Below, piece by piece: positions 20,700 to 30,575 of a DNA stretch of 64,000 bases. This DNA is from Pseudoxanthomonas indica (GTDB lineage Bacteria; Pseudomonadota; Gammaproteobacteria; Xanthomonadales; Xanthomonadaceae), in NCBI RefSeq assembly GCF_900167565.1, contig NZ_FUZV01000002.1, positions 682,001 to 746,000 of the forward strand, in the 5' to 3' direction. Each line of letters begins with the position of its first letter. Position 1 is the first letter of the stretch. The position numbers and the translations under genes are program-made. Under the pieces are notes generated by a model, which was not told the origin of the DNA, did not search any database, and saw only the letters and a program-made list of their open reading frames with translations.

Positions 20700-23030
20700 G
20701 TGATACCACGCATGCGGCGCGCGGCGCTGGTCACGTTCCTCTCGCTTGCGGTGTCGGCGCCGACGCTGGCTGCCGAACGCGCTGCCGCGCGCAAGGACTT
20801 CCATATTCCGCCGCAGCCGCTGGATGAGGCCCTGCTCGCTTTCTCGCAGCAGGCCGGAGTGGAGCTGGCGGCGGTGGGCGATTTCAGCCAGGCCGGACGC
20901 AGCGCGGCGGTGGACGGCATCATGACCCCGCAGGCGGCGTTGGAACGGCTGTTGGGTGGCAGCGCTTTCGAGTACGCCATCCAGCCCAATGGCATGGTCA
21001 CCGTCTCGGCGCTGCGCGCGCACACCTCGCCGGCGCCAGCGGCGACCATGCGCCTGGAACGCGCCGCCACCACCACGCCAATCGTCACCCGCAACGTGGC
21101 CACCATCGTGGTGACCGCTCGCAAGCGCGACGAACGCCTGATTGACGTGCCGATGGCGATCTCCGCCGTCAGTGGCGAGCGGATCGAACTGCTGGGCCTG
21201 GACAGCGCGGCCGAGGTGGCCAAGCTGACGCCGGCGGTGAGCAGCGTGGATATTGGCGGCGGCTTTACCCAGCTGCAGATCCGCGGCGTTTCCAGTTCCA
21301 TCGGCGGCAACGACAACGGCTACTACCTGGACGATGTCGCCTTCAGCGGCGTCACCGTGCCCTGGCATCCGGACACGCGCTCGTTCGATCTGGAACGCGT
21401 CGAGATCCTCAAGGGTCCGCAGGGCACGCTGTTTGGCGAAGGATCGCTGGGCGGCACCATCCGTATCCTCACCCGCGCGCCGGAACTGGATCAGTTCCGC
21501 GCCCGCGTCGAACTGGGCGTCGCAAGTACCGAATCCGGTGGCAGCGGTGACAGCGCCAAGCTGATGGCCAACCTGCCGTTGATCGACGACCACCTGGCGC
21601 TGCGCGTGATCGCCACCGAGGAAACGCTGCCGGGTTGGCTGGATGATGCCGCCAGCGGCCGTCGCAACGACAACCGTCAGGCGATCGCCACCCGGCGTGC
21701 GCGCTTGCGCTGGTCGCCCGATGACCGCTGGTTGACGGATGTCAGTTATATGCGATCGACCACCGACGCCATGGGCGGCGGCTACTCGGCCGCGGATGAC
21801 GGGCAAGTGGATGCGACGCTGGGCAACGACTCGCAATGGCAAAGCAGCAGTTTCACGACCAGCTATCTCAGCGGCCATTCGCGCTTCAGCTACATCTACT
21901 CAGACAGCAGCCTGGGCTACCAGCTCAATGGCAGCCTCAACCCCGCCAGCCCCACCACCGGCTCGATCGCCATCGACGTGAGCACACAGGAACTGCGCTG
22001 GAGTTACGCGCTCGATGATCGCCTGGACTGGGTCGCCGGCTACGCCCATCGGCGGGCGGCGCGCACGGATCACCTGGTGGTGGCGGAGGCGACTTCGATG
22101 GCCAGCCAGTCCAATCGCGCCGACACGCTGTACGCCGAAGGCACGCTGCGCAGTCGCGATGGACAGTGGTCCGTCACCGCGGGCCTGCGCTACTTCCTGG
22201 ATCGGGTCGATGGCATATCGGCCGGCGACGACATCGTGTCCACCGCCAAGGACCGCTTCGAGAGCGTGAACCCGCGCGTGATCATCGCGCGGCAGCTGTC
22301 GCCTGAGATGCTGTGGTACGCCACCGCCAGTACCGGTTTCCGCTCCGGCCAGCTGCAGCCGATCACGTCGCTGGTGACGGCGCAGGCGCTGGGCACGGAG
22401 TTGCCGCTGTCGATCAAACCCGACTCCATCACGTCCTACGAACTGGGCTTCAAGCAGCAGCTGGCCGACCAGCGCGTGCTGCTGCAAGGTGCGCTGTTCC
22501 AGAGCCGTTGGCGGGATTTGCCGGTGCGGGTGCCGCTGGACGATGACTTCAACGGCATCGCCAACTCGCGTGGCGCGCGCATCCGTGGCGCGGAAGCGGG
22601 CATCCGCTACAACGCGCCGTCCAGCCTGAGCCTGGAGGTCAACGCAGGCCTGGTGGATGCGCGCTACCTGGCCGATGTACCGGGCACGCCGCTGCGCAAG
22701 GGCTCCACCGTCTACAACGTGCCCAAGCTCACCGCGTCGGCGGCGGCCAGCTATGCCTGGTGGGTGGCGGGCGATCTGACGGCCGTGGCCTCGGCGACGG
22801 CGTTCTACAACTCCGAGCGGACCACTTCGCTGGTGGTGGGTCGCAGCGGCGATGCCATTCTCTCGATCGGCGCGCGCGTGGGGCTTGAATCGCCGCGCGG
22901 CTGGGCCGGTTACCTGTACGTCGACAACCTTGGCAACGAAGACGGCGCAGTCGACGGGCGCACCGCCTTCGACGTGGCGACCCGGCTCAGACCACGCACC
23001 TACGGAATGGAGCTGCGCTACGCCTACTGA
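20700..23030 (+). CDS. TonB-dependent receptor with STN signalling domain
   Basis: 776 aa. The signal peptide covers about residues 1-25 (ends TLAAERA). Residues ~33-101 are the STN (secretin/TonB short N-terminal) domain: FHIPPQPLDEALLAFSQQAG and GIMTPQAALERLLGGS. A TonB-box-like TIVVTARKRDERL (about 137) is followed by the plug, including IRGVSSSIGGNDNGYYLDD, then a 22-strand barrel ending in Tyr. STN receptors pass a ligand signal to FecR-type proteins. The GTG at 20700 has AGGAG at good distance; an ATG at 20712 is an alternative. The next gene encodes a paralogue without the STN domain. Ligand unknown. Confidence 0.93.
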   Translation: MIPRMRRAALVTFLSLAVSAPTLAAERAAARKDFHIPPQPLDEALLAFSQQAGVELAAVGDFSQAGRSAAVDGIMTPQAALERLLGGSAFEYAIQPNGMVTVSALRAHTSPAPAATMRLERAATTTPIVTRNVATIVVTARKRDERLIDVPMAISAVSGERIELLGLDSAAEVAKLTPAVSSVDIGGGFTQLQIRGVSSSIGGNDNGYYLDDVAFSGVTVPWHPDTRSFDLERVEILKGPQGTLFGEGSLGGTIRILTRAPELDQFRARVELGVASTESGGSGDSAKLMANLPLIDDHLALRVIATEETLPGWLDDAASGRRNDNRQAIATRRARLRWSPDDRWLTDVSYMRSTTDAMGGGYSAADDGQVDATLGNDSQWQSSSFTTSYLSGHSRFSYIYSDSSLGYQLNGSLNPASPTTGSIAIDVSTQELRWSYALDDRLDWVAGYAHRRAARTDHLVVAEATSMASQSNRADTLYAEGTLRSRDGQWSVTAGLRYFLDRVDGISAGDDIVSTAKDRFESVNPRVIIARQLSPEMLWYATASTGFRSGQLQPITSLVTAQALGTELPLSIKPDSITSYELGFKQQLADQRVLLQGALFQSRWRDLPVRVPLDDDFNGIANSRGARIRGAEAGIRYNAPSSLSLEVNAGLVDARYLADVPGTPLRKGSTVYNVPKLTASAAASYAWWVAGDLTAVASATAFYNSERTTSLVVGRSGDAILSIGARVGLESPRGWAGYLYVDNLGNEDGAVDGRTAFDVATRLRPRTYGMELRYAY

Positions 23031-23153
23031 CCCTGCGGCCGCGCATGGCCGGGGCAGGTGAGGGGCGCATTTCACTTTTGTGGCACAGCTTCGTCTGTGG
23101 CTGTGGGGACTGCTTTTCGCAGCGCCCCGACCCTCAGCCATCGGAGCCCGTGC

Positions 23154-25319
23154 ATGTCCCGTCGCAATCACGTCCCTTTGTTCCGCCACGCCTCTGGCCC
23201 GCGCTGTACGCGATTGGCCGCCGGCATCGTCGCCGCGCTGCTGTTGGCGCCGGCCGCCTTTGCGCAGGATGCCGCCCCTTCCTCCACTGATGGCGCCGCC
23301 GCCACCGACACTACGCCGGCCAGCGAGAAATCGCAGGAAGCGGTGACCCTGGGCAACGTCATCGTGACCGCACGCAAGCGCGACGAACGCCAGCTCGACG
23401 TGCCGATTGCCATGAACGCGGTGACGGGCGAACAGATCGACGCCATGGGCCTGCTCAACGTCACCGATGTCATCAACATCACCCCGGGCGCTTCCTCCAT
23501 CGATACCGGCGGCGGCTTCACCCAGGTGCAGATCCGCGGCGTTTCCAGTTCGCTGGGCGGCAACGACAACGGCTACTACATCGACGAAACCCCGTTCACC
23601 GGCGTCACCGTGCCCTGGTATCCGGACGCGCGCTCGTTCGACATCGATCGGGTTGAAATCCTCAAGGGTCCGCAGGGCACGCTGTTCGGCGAAGGCTCGA
23701 TGGGCGGCACCGTGCGCATCATCACCCGCAAGCCCGACTTCGATCGCTTTGCCGCCGGCGTGGAGCTCAACGCCTCGCAAGTGAGCGGCGGCAGCGATGG
23801 CTGGGGCGCCAAGGCCTACGCCAACATTCCGCTGGTCGATGACATGCTGGCGCTGCGCGTGGCGGTGACCGACGAGACCACGCCCGGCTGGATCGATAAT
23901 GCCGTCACCGGCGAGAAGAACGTCAACGACAACGACATCCGCACCCAGCGCGCCAAGCTGCGCTTTGCGCCGGTCGACAACTGGACCATCGATCTGTCGT
24001 ACTGGAAGTACAAGTCCGACAGCGCGGCCGCTTCCAACGCCGCCTACGACGACATGACCAATGATTCGTTCCTGGCCAACCAGAACGAGTGGGACTCCAG
24101 CAGCCTCACCAGCACCTACGACTTCGAGAACTCGCAGCTGGTCTATGTGTTCTCCGACGCGGACCTGACCTACGGCCAGTTCGGCGACCTGGCACCGGGC
24201 ATTCCGCTGACCGCGGTGATCGACATCGGCGTGCGCACGCACGAGCTGCGCTGGGCCTCGACCGGTGAGCGCAAGCTGGACTGGACGGCGGGCTATTACC
24301 TGCGCAAGGCCACGCGCGAGGACGTACTGGATATTCCGGGCATCGTGGAAAGCACCTCCACCCAGGTCAACGATGCCTACGCGTTCTTCGGCGAAGCCAC
24401 GTTGAACTTCAATGCGCAGTGGGCGTTGACCGCGGGCCTGCGCTATTTCAAGGACGAAGTCGACGGCGCCGATGCCGCGGCCGATGGCAGCGTGTCCACG
24501 CTCGATGCCAGCTTCGACAGCTGGAACCCGCGCGTGGCGCTGTCCTACAAACCCAGCCAGGACACCACCTTCTACGCCAGCGCGGCGAAGGGTTTCCGCT
24601 CCGGCCAGTTGCAGCCGATTGGTTCGATCATCCTGGCCGAGGCGTTCGGCGTTGAACTGCCGTCCACCATCGATCCCGACACCATCTGGACCTACGAGCT
24701 GGGCGTGAAGTCCTTGTTTGCCGAAGGCACGGTGCTGCTGGAAGGCGCGGTGTTCTACAGCGACTGGGAAGGCGTGGCGGTGCGCGTGCCGATCACCCCG
24801 CAGATCAACGGCCTGGCCAATTCCGATGGCACCACCAACTACGGCGTGGAGGTCAACCTGGTTTATACGCCCGACAGCCACCTGACCGTGCAGGCTGGCG
24901 GCAGCTGGATCGACGCGACCTACTCGGCCGATGTGCCGGGCACGCCGCTGTTCAAGGGCACGCCGGTCTACAACGTGCCCAAGACCACCTTCAATCTCTC
25001 CGCCGCCTACGGCTGGGACATTGGCCAGAACCTGCGCGGCATTGCATCGAGCCTGCTGCAGTACGAGTCGGCGCGCGAAACCGCACTCACCGCCGGCACG
25101 CCCGGTGATCCGCGCACGCGCATTGGCGCGCGCGTTGGCCTGGAATCACCGGCCGGCTGGGCGGTGTACCTGTACGGCGAAAACCTGACCAATGAAGACG
25201 GCGCCATCAACGCCCGCAGCGCCAGCCAGTTCGACGGCAACGGCGATCTGCTGCGGCTGGGTGCGGCCGATCGCTACCAGCCGCGCACCTACGGTGTGCT
25301 GTTCCGCTACGACTACTGA
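23154..25319 (+). CDS. TonB-dependent receptor, paralogue without STN domain
   Basis: 721 aa. The signal peptide ends near AAFAQDA (about residue 38). The TonB box region NVIVTARKRDERQLDVPIA and the plug segment IRGVSSSLGGNDNGYYIDE are nearly the same as in the preceding receptor, and similarity continues to the C-terminal barrel (TFYASAAKGFRSGQLQPIGS against the other's TASTGFRSGQLQPITS; DVPGTPLFKGTPVYNVPK). The pair therefore arose by duplication, the upstream copy carrying the STN domain. GGAG lies before the ATG at 23154. The C-terminus YGVLFRYDY ends in an aromatic residue as expected for an outer-membrane barrel. A prolyl-peptidase gene follows after 26 bp. Confidence 0.93.
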   Translation: MSRRNHVPLFRHASGPRCTRLAAGIVAALLLAPAAFAQDAAPSSTDGAAATDTTPASEKSQEAVTLGNVIVTARKRDERQLDVPIAMNAVTGEQIDAMGLLNVTDVINITPGASSIDTGGGFTQVQIRGVSSSLGGNDNGYYIDETPFTGVTVPWYPDARSFDIDRVEILKGPQGTLFGEGSMGGTVRIITRKPDFDRFAAGVELNASQVSGGSDGWGAKAYANIPLVDDMLALRVAVTDETTPGWIDNAVTGEKNVNDNDIRTQRAKLRFAPVDNWTIDLSYWKYKSDSAAASNAAYDDMTNDSFLANQNEWDSSSLTSTYDFENSQLVYVFSDADLTYGQFGDLAPGIPLTAVIDIGVRTHELRWASTGERKLDWTAGYYLRKATREDVLDIPGIVESTSTQVNDAYAFFGEATLNFNAQWALTAGLRYFKDEVDGADAAADGSVSTLDASFDSWNPRVALSYKPSQDTTFYASAAKGFRSGQLQPIGSIILAEAFGVELPSTIDPDTIWTYELGVKSLFAEGTVLLEGAVFYSDWEGVAVRVPITPQINGLANSDGTTNYGVEVNLVYTPDSHLTVQAGGSWIDATYSADVPGTPLFKGTPVYNVPKTTFNLSAAYGWDIGQNLRGIASSLLQYESARETALTAGTPGDPRTRIGARVGLESPAGWAVYLYGENLTNEDGAINARSASQFDGNGDLLRLGAADRYQPRTYGVLFRYDY

Positions 25320-25345
25320 TTGCGCCCACGCACAGAGGACTCACG

Positions 25346-27484
25346 ATGAAGACAAGCTTCCGTTTTTCCAGTGGCCTGCTGGCCATGGCGATCACCGCGG
25401 CCAGTGGCCAGGCCCTGGCAGCCGATGATGATCTGCTGTGGCTGGAATCGCCGCACGATGCCAAGGCCCTGGATTGGGCGCGCGCGGCTACCGCGCAGAC
25501 CCGCCAGCAACTCGGCGCCTCGCCATCGCATGCGGCGGTGGCCGGTGAACTCAAGGCGATCCTGGCGCAACCGCCGGCCGAGCCGGATCAGTACCTGCTT
25601 GGTGAGCGGGTGGTGCGTTTCTTCCGCGACGCCGCCCATCCCTATGGCCTGCTGCAGACCGCGCCACGCAGCGGCGCGGGCGTAAAACGCGACTGGAAGA
25701 CGGTGCTGGACGTGGCCGCGTTGCGCCAGAGCGAAGGCATCCCGTTCGAGCTGCAGGTGTTCACCCTGGGCAGCGCCTGCCTGGCGCCGACCTACACGCG
25801 TTGCCTGCTGCGGCTCTCGCCCGGCGGCGGCGACGAAGTGGAGATCCGCGAGTTTGACATCGGCCAGGGCGCGTTTGTCGCCGATGGCTTCAAGGTCGGC
25901 AAGTCGCGCGCCTTCGCCGAATGGATGGGGCCGGACACCCTGCTGGTGGCCAGTGCACTGAATGATGCACCCAAGACGCTGGCCGGCTGGCCGGCAGTGG
26001 TCAACCTGTGGTCGCGCGGCACGCCACTGGCCAGCGCCAAGCCGGTGTACCAGGCGCAGGCCAGCGATGCGATCGTGCAGTTTTCCACGGTGGGCAATGG
26101 CGCCGATACGCTGGGCGTGATTGGCCGTGCGATCGATTACTCCACTTTCGAGGTGGTGGTGGTGGATGCGCAGGGCAAACAGACCAAGCTGCCTTTCCCG
26201 CAGGCCTTGAAGCCGTTCGGCGTGCTGGGCGCCTCCGCGCGCCACGTGATCGCGCAGCTGGCCCATGACGAGACCATCGAGGGCCGGCCGTACAAGGCCG
26301 AGACCGTGATCGCCTACGACACCAGCGCCAGCGCGAAGGAAGGCCAGCGGGTTTCGGCGGTGTATGTGCCGGCCGCCGGCGAGTTTGTCGACCCGGCCTT
26401 TGGCGGCCTGGCGGTGACCCGCGACGATGTCCTGCTGCTCTCCAACCGCAACCTGCGCCAGCGCGTGGTCGCCGCGCGTTTCGAGCAAGGCCGGTGGAAG
26501 CAGCGGCAGGTGTTCGAAGCGCAGCCCGGCGAGACCGTGACCGTGCGCAGCGATGGCCATGACAGCAACGAGTTCATCGCCTCCGTGGCCGGCTTCGTGA
26601 CCCCGCGCAGCCAGTACCTGATCAACGAGAAGGGTCAGCGCACGCTGTTGGCGCAGGATCCGGTGCTGATGGACGGCAGCGGCTACACCACCGAGATTGG
26701 TTCGGCCACCTCCCGGGATGGCACGTCGATCGACTACTTCCTGCTCAAGCCGCGCAAGCCGGCCGCCGGCCCGCAGCCGCTGCTGATGACCGGGTATGGC
26801 GCGTTTGGCCTGTCGATGCGCCCGGGCTATTTCGATGCGTTCGTCGGTGGTCCCGCGCTGAAGCTGTGGCTGGAACGCGGCGGTGCGATCGCCATCCCGG
26901 CGATTCGTGGCGGCGGCGAGCGTGGTGCGGCCTGGCATATGGCGGCCATCCGCGAGAAGCGACAGAACTCCTACGACGATTTCATCGCGGTGACCGAGCA
27001 CCTGATCAAGACCGGCTTCACCTCGGCTGATCACGTCGGCATTTTCGGCATGTCCAACGGTGGCTTGTTGACCGCCACCCTGGGTACCCAGCGTCCGGAT
27101 CTGTTTGGCGCGGTGGTCAGCGATGTGCCGCTCACCGACCTGATCCGCATGCGCCACATGGGCATGGGCGCGGCGTGGATGAACGAGTACGGCAATCCCG
27201 ATGATCCGGCGCAGACCGCCGCGATGCTGAAGTATTCGCCGTACCAGAACGTCCGCAAGGGAACCAAGTATCCGCCGTTCCTGGTAACCATCTCGACCGA
27301 AGACAACCGCGTCGGCCCCGGCCATGCGCGCAAGCTCGCCTGGCGCCTGCAACAGGCCGGCGCCACCACCTACTTCTATGAAGACGAAGAGGGTGGCCAT
27401 GGCGTAAGTGACGCTTTCCGCAATCCGGAGCTGATGGCGCTGCGGATGAGCTTCCTGATCGACAACCTGATGGGCCAGCACTGA
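25346..27484 (+). CDS. Secreted prolyl oligopeptidase family (S9) serine peptidase
   Basis: 712 aa. The signal peptide is about 1-25 (GQALAADDD), so the enzyme is probably periplasmic. The N-terminal DDLLWLESPHDAKALDWAR is the S9A type start, followed by a beta-propeller (about 75-440) and an alpha/beta-hydrolase domain. The catalytic triad is readable: Ser570 in GMSNGG, Asp653 in TEDNRV, His685 in EEGGHGVSD. Such enzymes cut short peptides after proline; the propeller limits substrate size. It is the last gene of the sigma/anti-sigma/receptor group on the same strand with 26 bp spacing, which points to processing of a peptide taken up by those receptors. That link is inference. Confidence 0.92.
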   Translation: MKTSFRFSSGLLAMAITAASGQALAADDDLLWLESPHDAKALDWARAATAQTRQQLGASPSHAAVAGELKAILAQPPAEPDQYLLGERVVRFFRDAAHPYGLLQTAPRSGAGVKRDWKTVLDVAALRQSEGIPFELQVFTLGSACLAPTYTRCLLRLSPGGGDEVEIREFDIGQGAFVADGFKVGKSRAFAEWMGPDTLLVASALNDAPKTLAGWPAVVNLWSRGTPLASAKPVYQAQASDAIVQFSTVGNGADTLGVIGRAIDYSTFEVVVVDAQGKQTKLPFPQALKPFGVLGASARHVIAQLAHDETIEGRPYKAETVIAYDTSASAKEGQRVSAVYVPAAGEFVDPAFGGLAVTRDDVLLLSNRNLRQRVVAARFEQGRWKQRQVFEAQPGETVTVRSDGHDSNEFIASVAGFVTPRSQYLINEKGQRTLLAQDPVLMDGSGYTTEIGSATSRDGTSIDYFLLKPRKPAAGPQPLLMTGYGAFGLSMRPGYFDAFVGGPALKLWLERGGAIAIPAIRGGGERGAAWHMAAIREKRQNSYDDFIAVTEHLIKTGFTSADHVGIFGMSNGGLLTATLGTQRPDLFGAVVSDVPLTDLIRMRHMGMGAAWMNEYGNPDDPAQTAAMLKYSPYQNVRKGTKYPPFLVTISTEDNRVGPGHARKLAWRLQQAGATTYFYEDEEGGHGVSDAFRNPELMALRMSFLIDNLMGQH

Positions 27485-27492
27485 GCCCCGAC

Positions 27493-27524
27493 GCCGGCTG
27501 GAAGCCACTGCGCTTCCAGCCGGC
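27493..27524. terminator. Hairpin between the convergent S9 peptidase and putA genes
   Basis: Perfect 12-bp stem GCCGGCTGGAAG (27493-27504) / CTTCCAGCCGGC (27513-27524) with an 8-nt loop, centred in the 53-bp gap between two converging genes. No T-run on either side, so it may slow rather than cleanly stop transcription from both directions. Confidence 0.65.
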
Positions 27525-27537
27525 AACGTAGCCCAGC

Positions 27538-30483
27538 TCACTCCACCCGGGTCATCAGCTCCACATCACCGCCGGCCGCGGCGGTGTTGATGCTGAGCGT
27601 GGATTCGCTGCAGAAGCGGGTCAGGTACAGCGGTCCGCCGGCCTTGGGGCCAGTGCCGGACAGGCCTTCGCCGCCGAACGGTTGCACGCCGACCACCGCG
27701 CCAATCATGTTGCGGTTGATGTAGACATTGCCGGCATGGGCGCTGTCGGCAATCTGGCTGGCACGCTGATCGATGCGGGTCTGCACGCCCAGCGTGAGGC
27801 CGTAGCCGAGTGCGTTGATGCGTTCGACCACGGGCTCGATCTCACCGCGCCAGCGCACCACCTGCAGCACAGGCCCGAAGATCTCTTCGCCCGCATGCTC
27901 GATGGCGTCTATCTCGAAGGCGACCGGGGCGATGCCGTTGGCCAGATCGGCAGGCAGTTCCGCGCGGGCAATCAGCCGCGCTTGCTGCTCCAGTTGCGCG
28001 ATCTGCTGCTGCAGTTTGGCCAGCGCCTCGGCATCGATGACCGGACCCAGATCGCTGGCCAGGTCCGACGGCGCACCGACGCGCAGCAGGCCGATGGCGC
28101 CGCGCAGCATCTCCAGCAGGCCATCGGCCATGTCCTCCTGCACGCACAGCAGGCGCAGCGCCGAACAGCGCTGGCCGGCGCTGCGGAACGTGCTCTGCAC
28201 CACCGCGTCGACCACCTGCTCGAGCAGTGCGGTGGCGTCGACGATCATCGCGTTGATGCCGCCGGTCTCGGCGATCAGCGGCACGATGGGACCGTCCTTG
28301 CCAGCCAGCGTGCGCGCGATCACCTTCGCCACGGCGGTGGAACCGGTGAAGGCCACGCCGGCGATTTGCGGATGCGCGACCAGCGCCGCGCCGGTGTCGC
28401 CCGCGCCATACACGCCGATCAGCACATCGCGCGGCACGCCGCAGTCGTGCAGCAAGGCGATGAAGCGCGCGGCCACGCCCGGCGTCTGTTCCGCCGGCTT
28501 GGCGGCGACCGTATTGCCGGTGACCAGCGCGGCGACCACCTGGCCGGCGAAGATCGCCAGCGGGAAATTCCACGGCGAGATGCATGCCCACACCCCGCGA
28601 CCACGCAGGCGCCAGGTATTGCGCTCGCCGGTGATGCTGCGCAGCGTGCGGGTGGCCATCCACTCGCGCGCCTGCTGGGCGTAGTAGCGGCAGAAGTCGG
28701 CGGCCTCGCGGACTTCCGGTATCGCGTCGGCCCAGGTGCGATGACCTTCGCGCACGATCAACGCGCACCAGAGCGGCAGGTCGCGTTCCAGGGCATCGGC
28801 GGCGCGATCCAGGATGTCGGCGCGTGCTTCCACCGCCAGCGCATTCCAGCCGCGCTGCGCGGCCGCCAGCGTATCGACGATCTGGCCAATGTCATCCACA
28901 GCGGTTTCCGGCGGCGTGGCCAGATCCGCCGTGATCCATGCCGCCTGCAGTGAGGTGGCCATGTCGGCGCTGGTCGGATCCAGGCCAGCGGTATTGCGCC
29001 GACCCTCGAACAGATCCAACGGCAAGGTGACGCCGCTGTGCGCGCTCAGCCTGAGCAGCGAGGGCACCAGCGCCGCAGGCGCAATGCGTTCGTCACCCAA
29101 CTGGTTGACGAAGGAGGAGTTGGCGCCGTTTTCCAGCAGCCGTCGTACCAGGTAGGCGAGCAGGCTTTCGTAGGCGCCGATGGGCGCATACACGCGCAGG
29201 CCCACGTCCGGGTATTGCGCGCGCACCTGCGCATGCACGGCTTCGCCCATGCCATGCAGGCGCTGCAGTTCGAACGGCACGCCCGCTGCGCGCGCCATCT
29301 GCAGCACGGCGGCAATGGTGCCGGCGTTGTGACCGGCAAACTGCGGATACAGCGCATCGGGCGCGGCCAGCATCGCCTGCGCGCAGGCCAGGTAGGCGAT
29401 GTCGGTGTGATGGCGATGGCTGAACACCGGGAACGCCGGCAGCCCCAGTTCCTGCGCGCGCTTGATTTCGTAATCCCAGTAGGCGCCCTTGACCAGCCGC
29501 ACCATGAAGCGCTGGCCATGCGCGCGTGCGATGCGCACGACCTCGGCAATCACGTCCAGTGCACGCGTCTGGTAAGCCTGCACGGCCAGGCCAAAGCCTT
29601 GCCATTGCGGGTACAGGGCAGCCACCTCGCGCGCGACCGCCTCGAACACCTCCAGCGAGATCTCCAGCCGCTCGCTCTCCTCGGCATCGATGGTCAGGTT
29701 GATGTCGGCGGCGGCGGCGGCCTGCGCCAGTTCGCGCACGCGCGGCACCAGCACCGCCATGACGTGATCGCGCTGCAGGGCTTCGAAGCGGGCGTCAATG
29801 GCCGAGAGTTTGATCGAGATGCCGTCGGCCCGTTCCACCGGCACGCTGCGGTCGCGCTGCGCGGCCAGCGTGGCAATGGCCACGCGGTACTTGTCCAGGT
29901 AGGCCAGTGCATCGGCATCGGTGCGCGCGCCTTCGCCGAGCATGTCGTAGGACCAGCGCAGGCCGGCGTGCGCCTTGCGCTGCTTGCGTGCCGTTGCCAG
30001 CGCCTCATCCAGGGTCTGGCCCATGACGAACTGGTTGCCCATCAGCTGCACGGCGCGCACGGTGGCAGCGACCACCGCCTTCCCGCCGACCTTGGCGAGG
30101 AAGCCTTCGCGCTGGCCATCGTCGCCGAGCATCTTCTTCGACAGGCCGATGGCATGGCGGGTCAACGTGGCCAGCCAGGAGTCGGACACCTCGCTGAAAT
30201 CGGCGCGGGAAAGCTGGTCGGCGGTCAGCCGCATCGCGGTCTGCGCATCGGGCACGCGCAGCAGCGCTTCGGCCAGCCGCATCAGCGCCAGCCCTTCGGC
30301 GCTGGAAAGCGGGTACTCACGCAGCAGCGATTCCATCGCGAAGCTGGACGGGCGGGAAGCGCGCACCTGCTCGATCCAGCCGACGGCGTCGCGGCTGGCC
30401 GCCTCCCAATCCAGCGCCTCCAGCGAGGCGAGCAGGGGAGTGACGACGTCGGATTCGGGGCGGTAGGGCGTGGGCAGGCGCAT
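27538..30483 (-). CDS. putA: Bifunctional proline dehydrogenase / glutamate semialdehyde dehydrogenase
   Basis: 981 aa. Oxidises proline to pyrroline-5-carboxylate with FAD, then to glutamate with NAD. The proline dehydrogenase half (about 1-480) shows IKLSAIDARFEALQRDHVM, VRLVKGAYWDYEIKRAQELG and the barrel motif RVYAPIGAYESLLAYLVRRL. The aldehyde dehydrogenase half (about 500-975) shows CISPWNFPLAIFAGQV, the general-base Glu in LIAETGGINAMIVD and the nucleophile Cys773 in SAGQRCSALRLL. The E. coli type has ~1320 residues with an N-terminal ribbon-helix-helix DNA-binding domain and a C-terminal extra domain; both are absent, so this copy is a catalytic-only type and cannot repress itself. 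A divergent Lrp-type gene lies 92 bp away. Confidence 0.96.
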   Translation of the reverse strand: MRLPTPYRPESDVVTPLLASLEALDWEAASRDAVGWIEQVRASRPSSFAMESLLREYPLSSAEGLALMRLAEALLRVPDAQTAMRLTADQLSRADFSEVSDSWLATLTRHAIGLSKKMLGDDGQREGFLAKVGGKAVVAATVRAVQLMGNQFVMGQTLDEALATARKQRKAHAGLRWSYDMLGEGARTDADALAYLDKYRVAIATLAAQRDRSVPVERADGISIKLSAIDARFEALQRDHVMAVLVPRVRELAQAAAAADINLTIDAEESERLEISLEVFEAVAREVAALYPQWQGFGLAVQAYQTRALDVIAEVVRIARAHGQRFMVRLVKGAYWDYEIKRAQELGLPAFPVFSHRHHTDIAYLACAQAMLAAPDALYPQFAGHNAGTIAAVLQMARAAGVPFELQRLHGMGEAVHAQVRAQYPDVGLRVYAPIGAYESLLAYLVRRLLENGANSSFVNQLGDERIAPAALVPSLLRLSAHSGVTLPLDLFEGRRNTAGLDPTSADMATSLQAAWITADLATPPETAVDDIGQIVDTLAAAQRGWNALAVEARADILDRAADALERDLPLWCALIVREGHRTWADAIPEVREAADFCRYYAQQAREWMATRTLRSITGERNTWRLRGRGVWACISPWNFPLAIFAGQVVAALVTGNTVAAKPAEQTPGVAARFIALLHDCGVPRDVLIGVYGAGDTGAALVAHPQIAGVAFTGSTAVAKVIARTLAGKDGPIVPLIAETGGINAMIVDATALLEQVVDAVVQSTFRSAGQRCSALRLLCVQEDMADGLLEMLRGAIGLLRVGAPSDLASDLGPVIDAEALAKLQQQIAQLEQQARLIARAELPADLANGIAPVAFEIDAIEHAGEEIFGPVLQVVRWRGEIEPVVERINALGYGLTLGVQTRIDQRASQIADSAHAGNVYINRNMIGAVVGVQPFGGEGLSGTGPKAGGPLYLTRFCSESTLSINTAAAGGDVELMTRVE

Positions 30484-30575
30484 GGTTCACCGGTTGAAGG
30501 GAGGTGGAGATCGGTGTGCAAGTGTCCGGTGATCAGCGCCGCGTTAATCTCCATAGATGTGGCAGAATCCGGCCC

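Noticed and set aside
21900..24881. A 993-codon open frame antisense to the two receptors
   Set aside because: It is a shadow frame of high-GC genes: it lacks any recognised domain, is full of low-complexity Arg/Gly/Val/His runs, and opposes two receptors with clear signal peptides and barrels.
20678..25345. Lasso-peptide precursor or maturation genes beside the receptor/peptidase cassette
   Set aside because: The gaps (22, 123 and 26 bp) are too short for a cyclase or protease and hold no leader-core small open frame that I could recognise.
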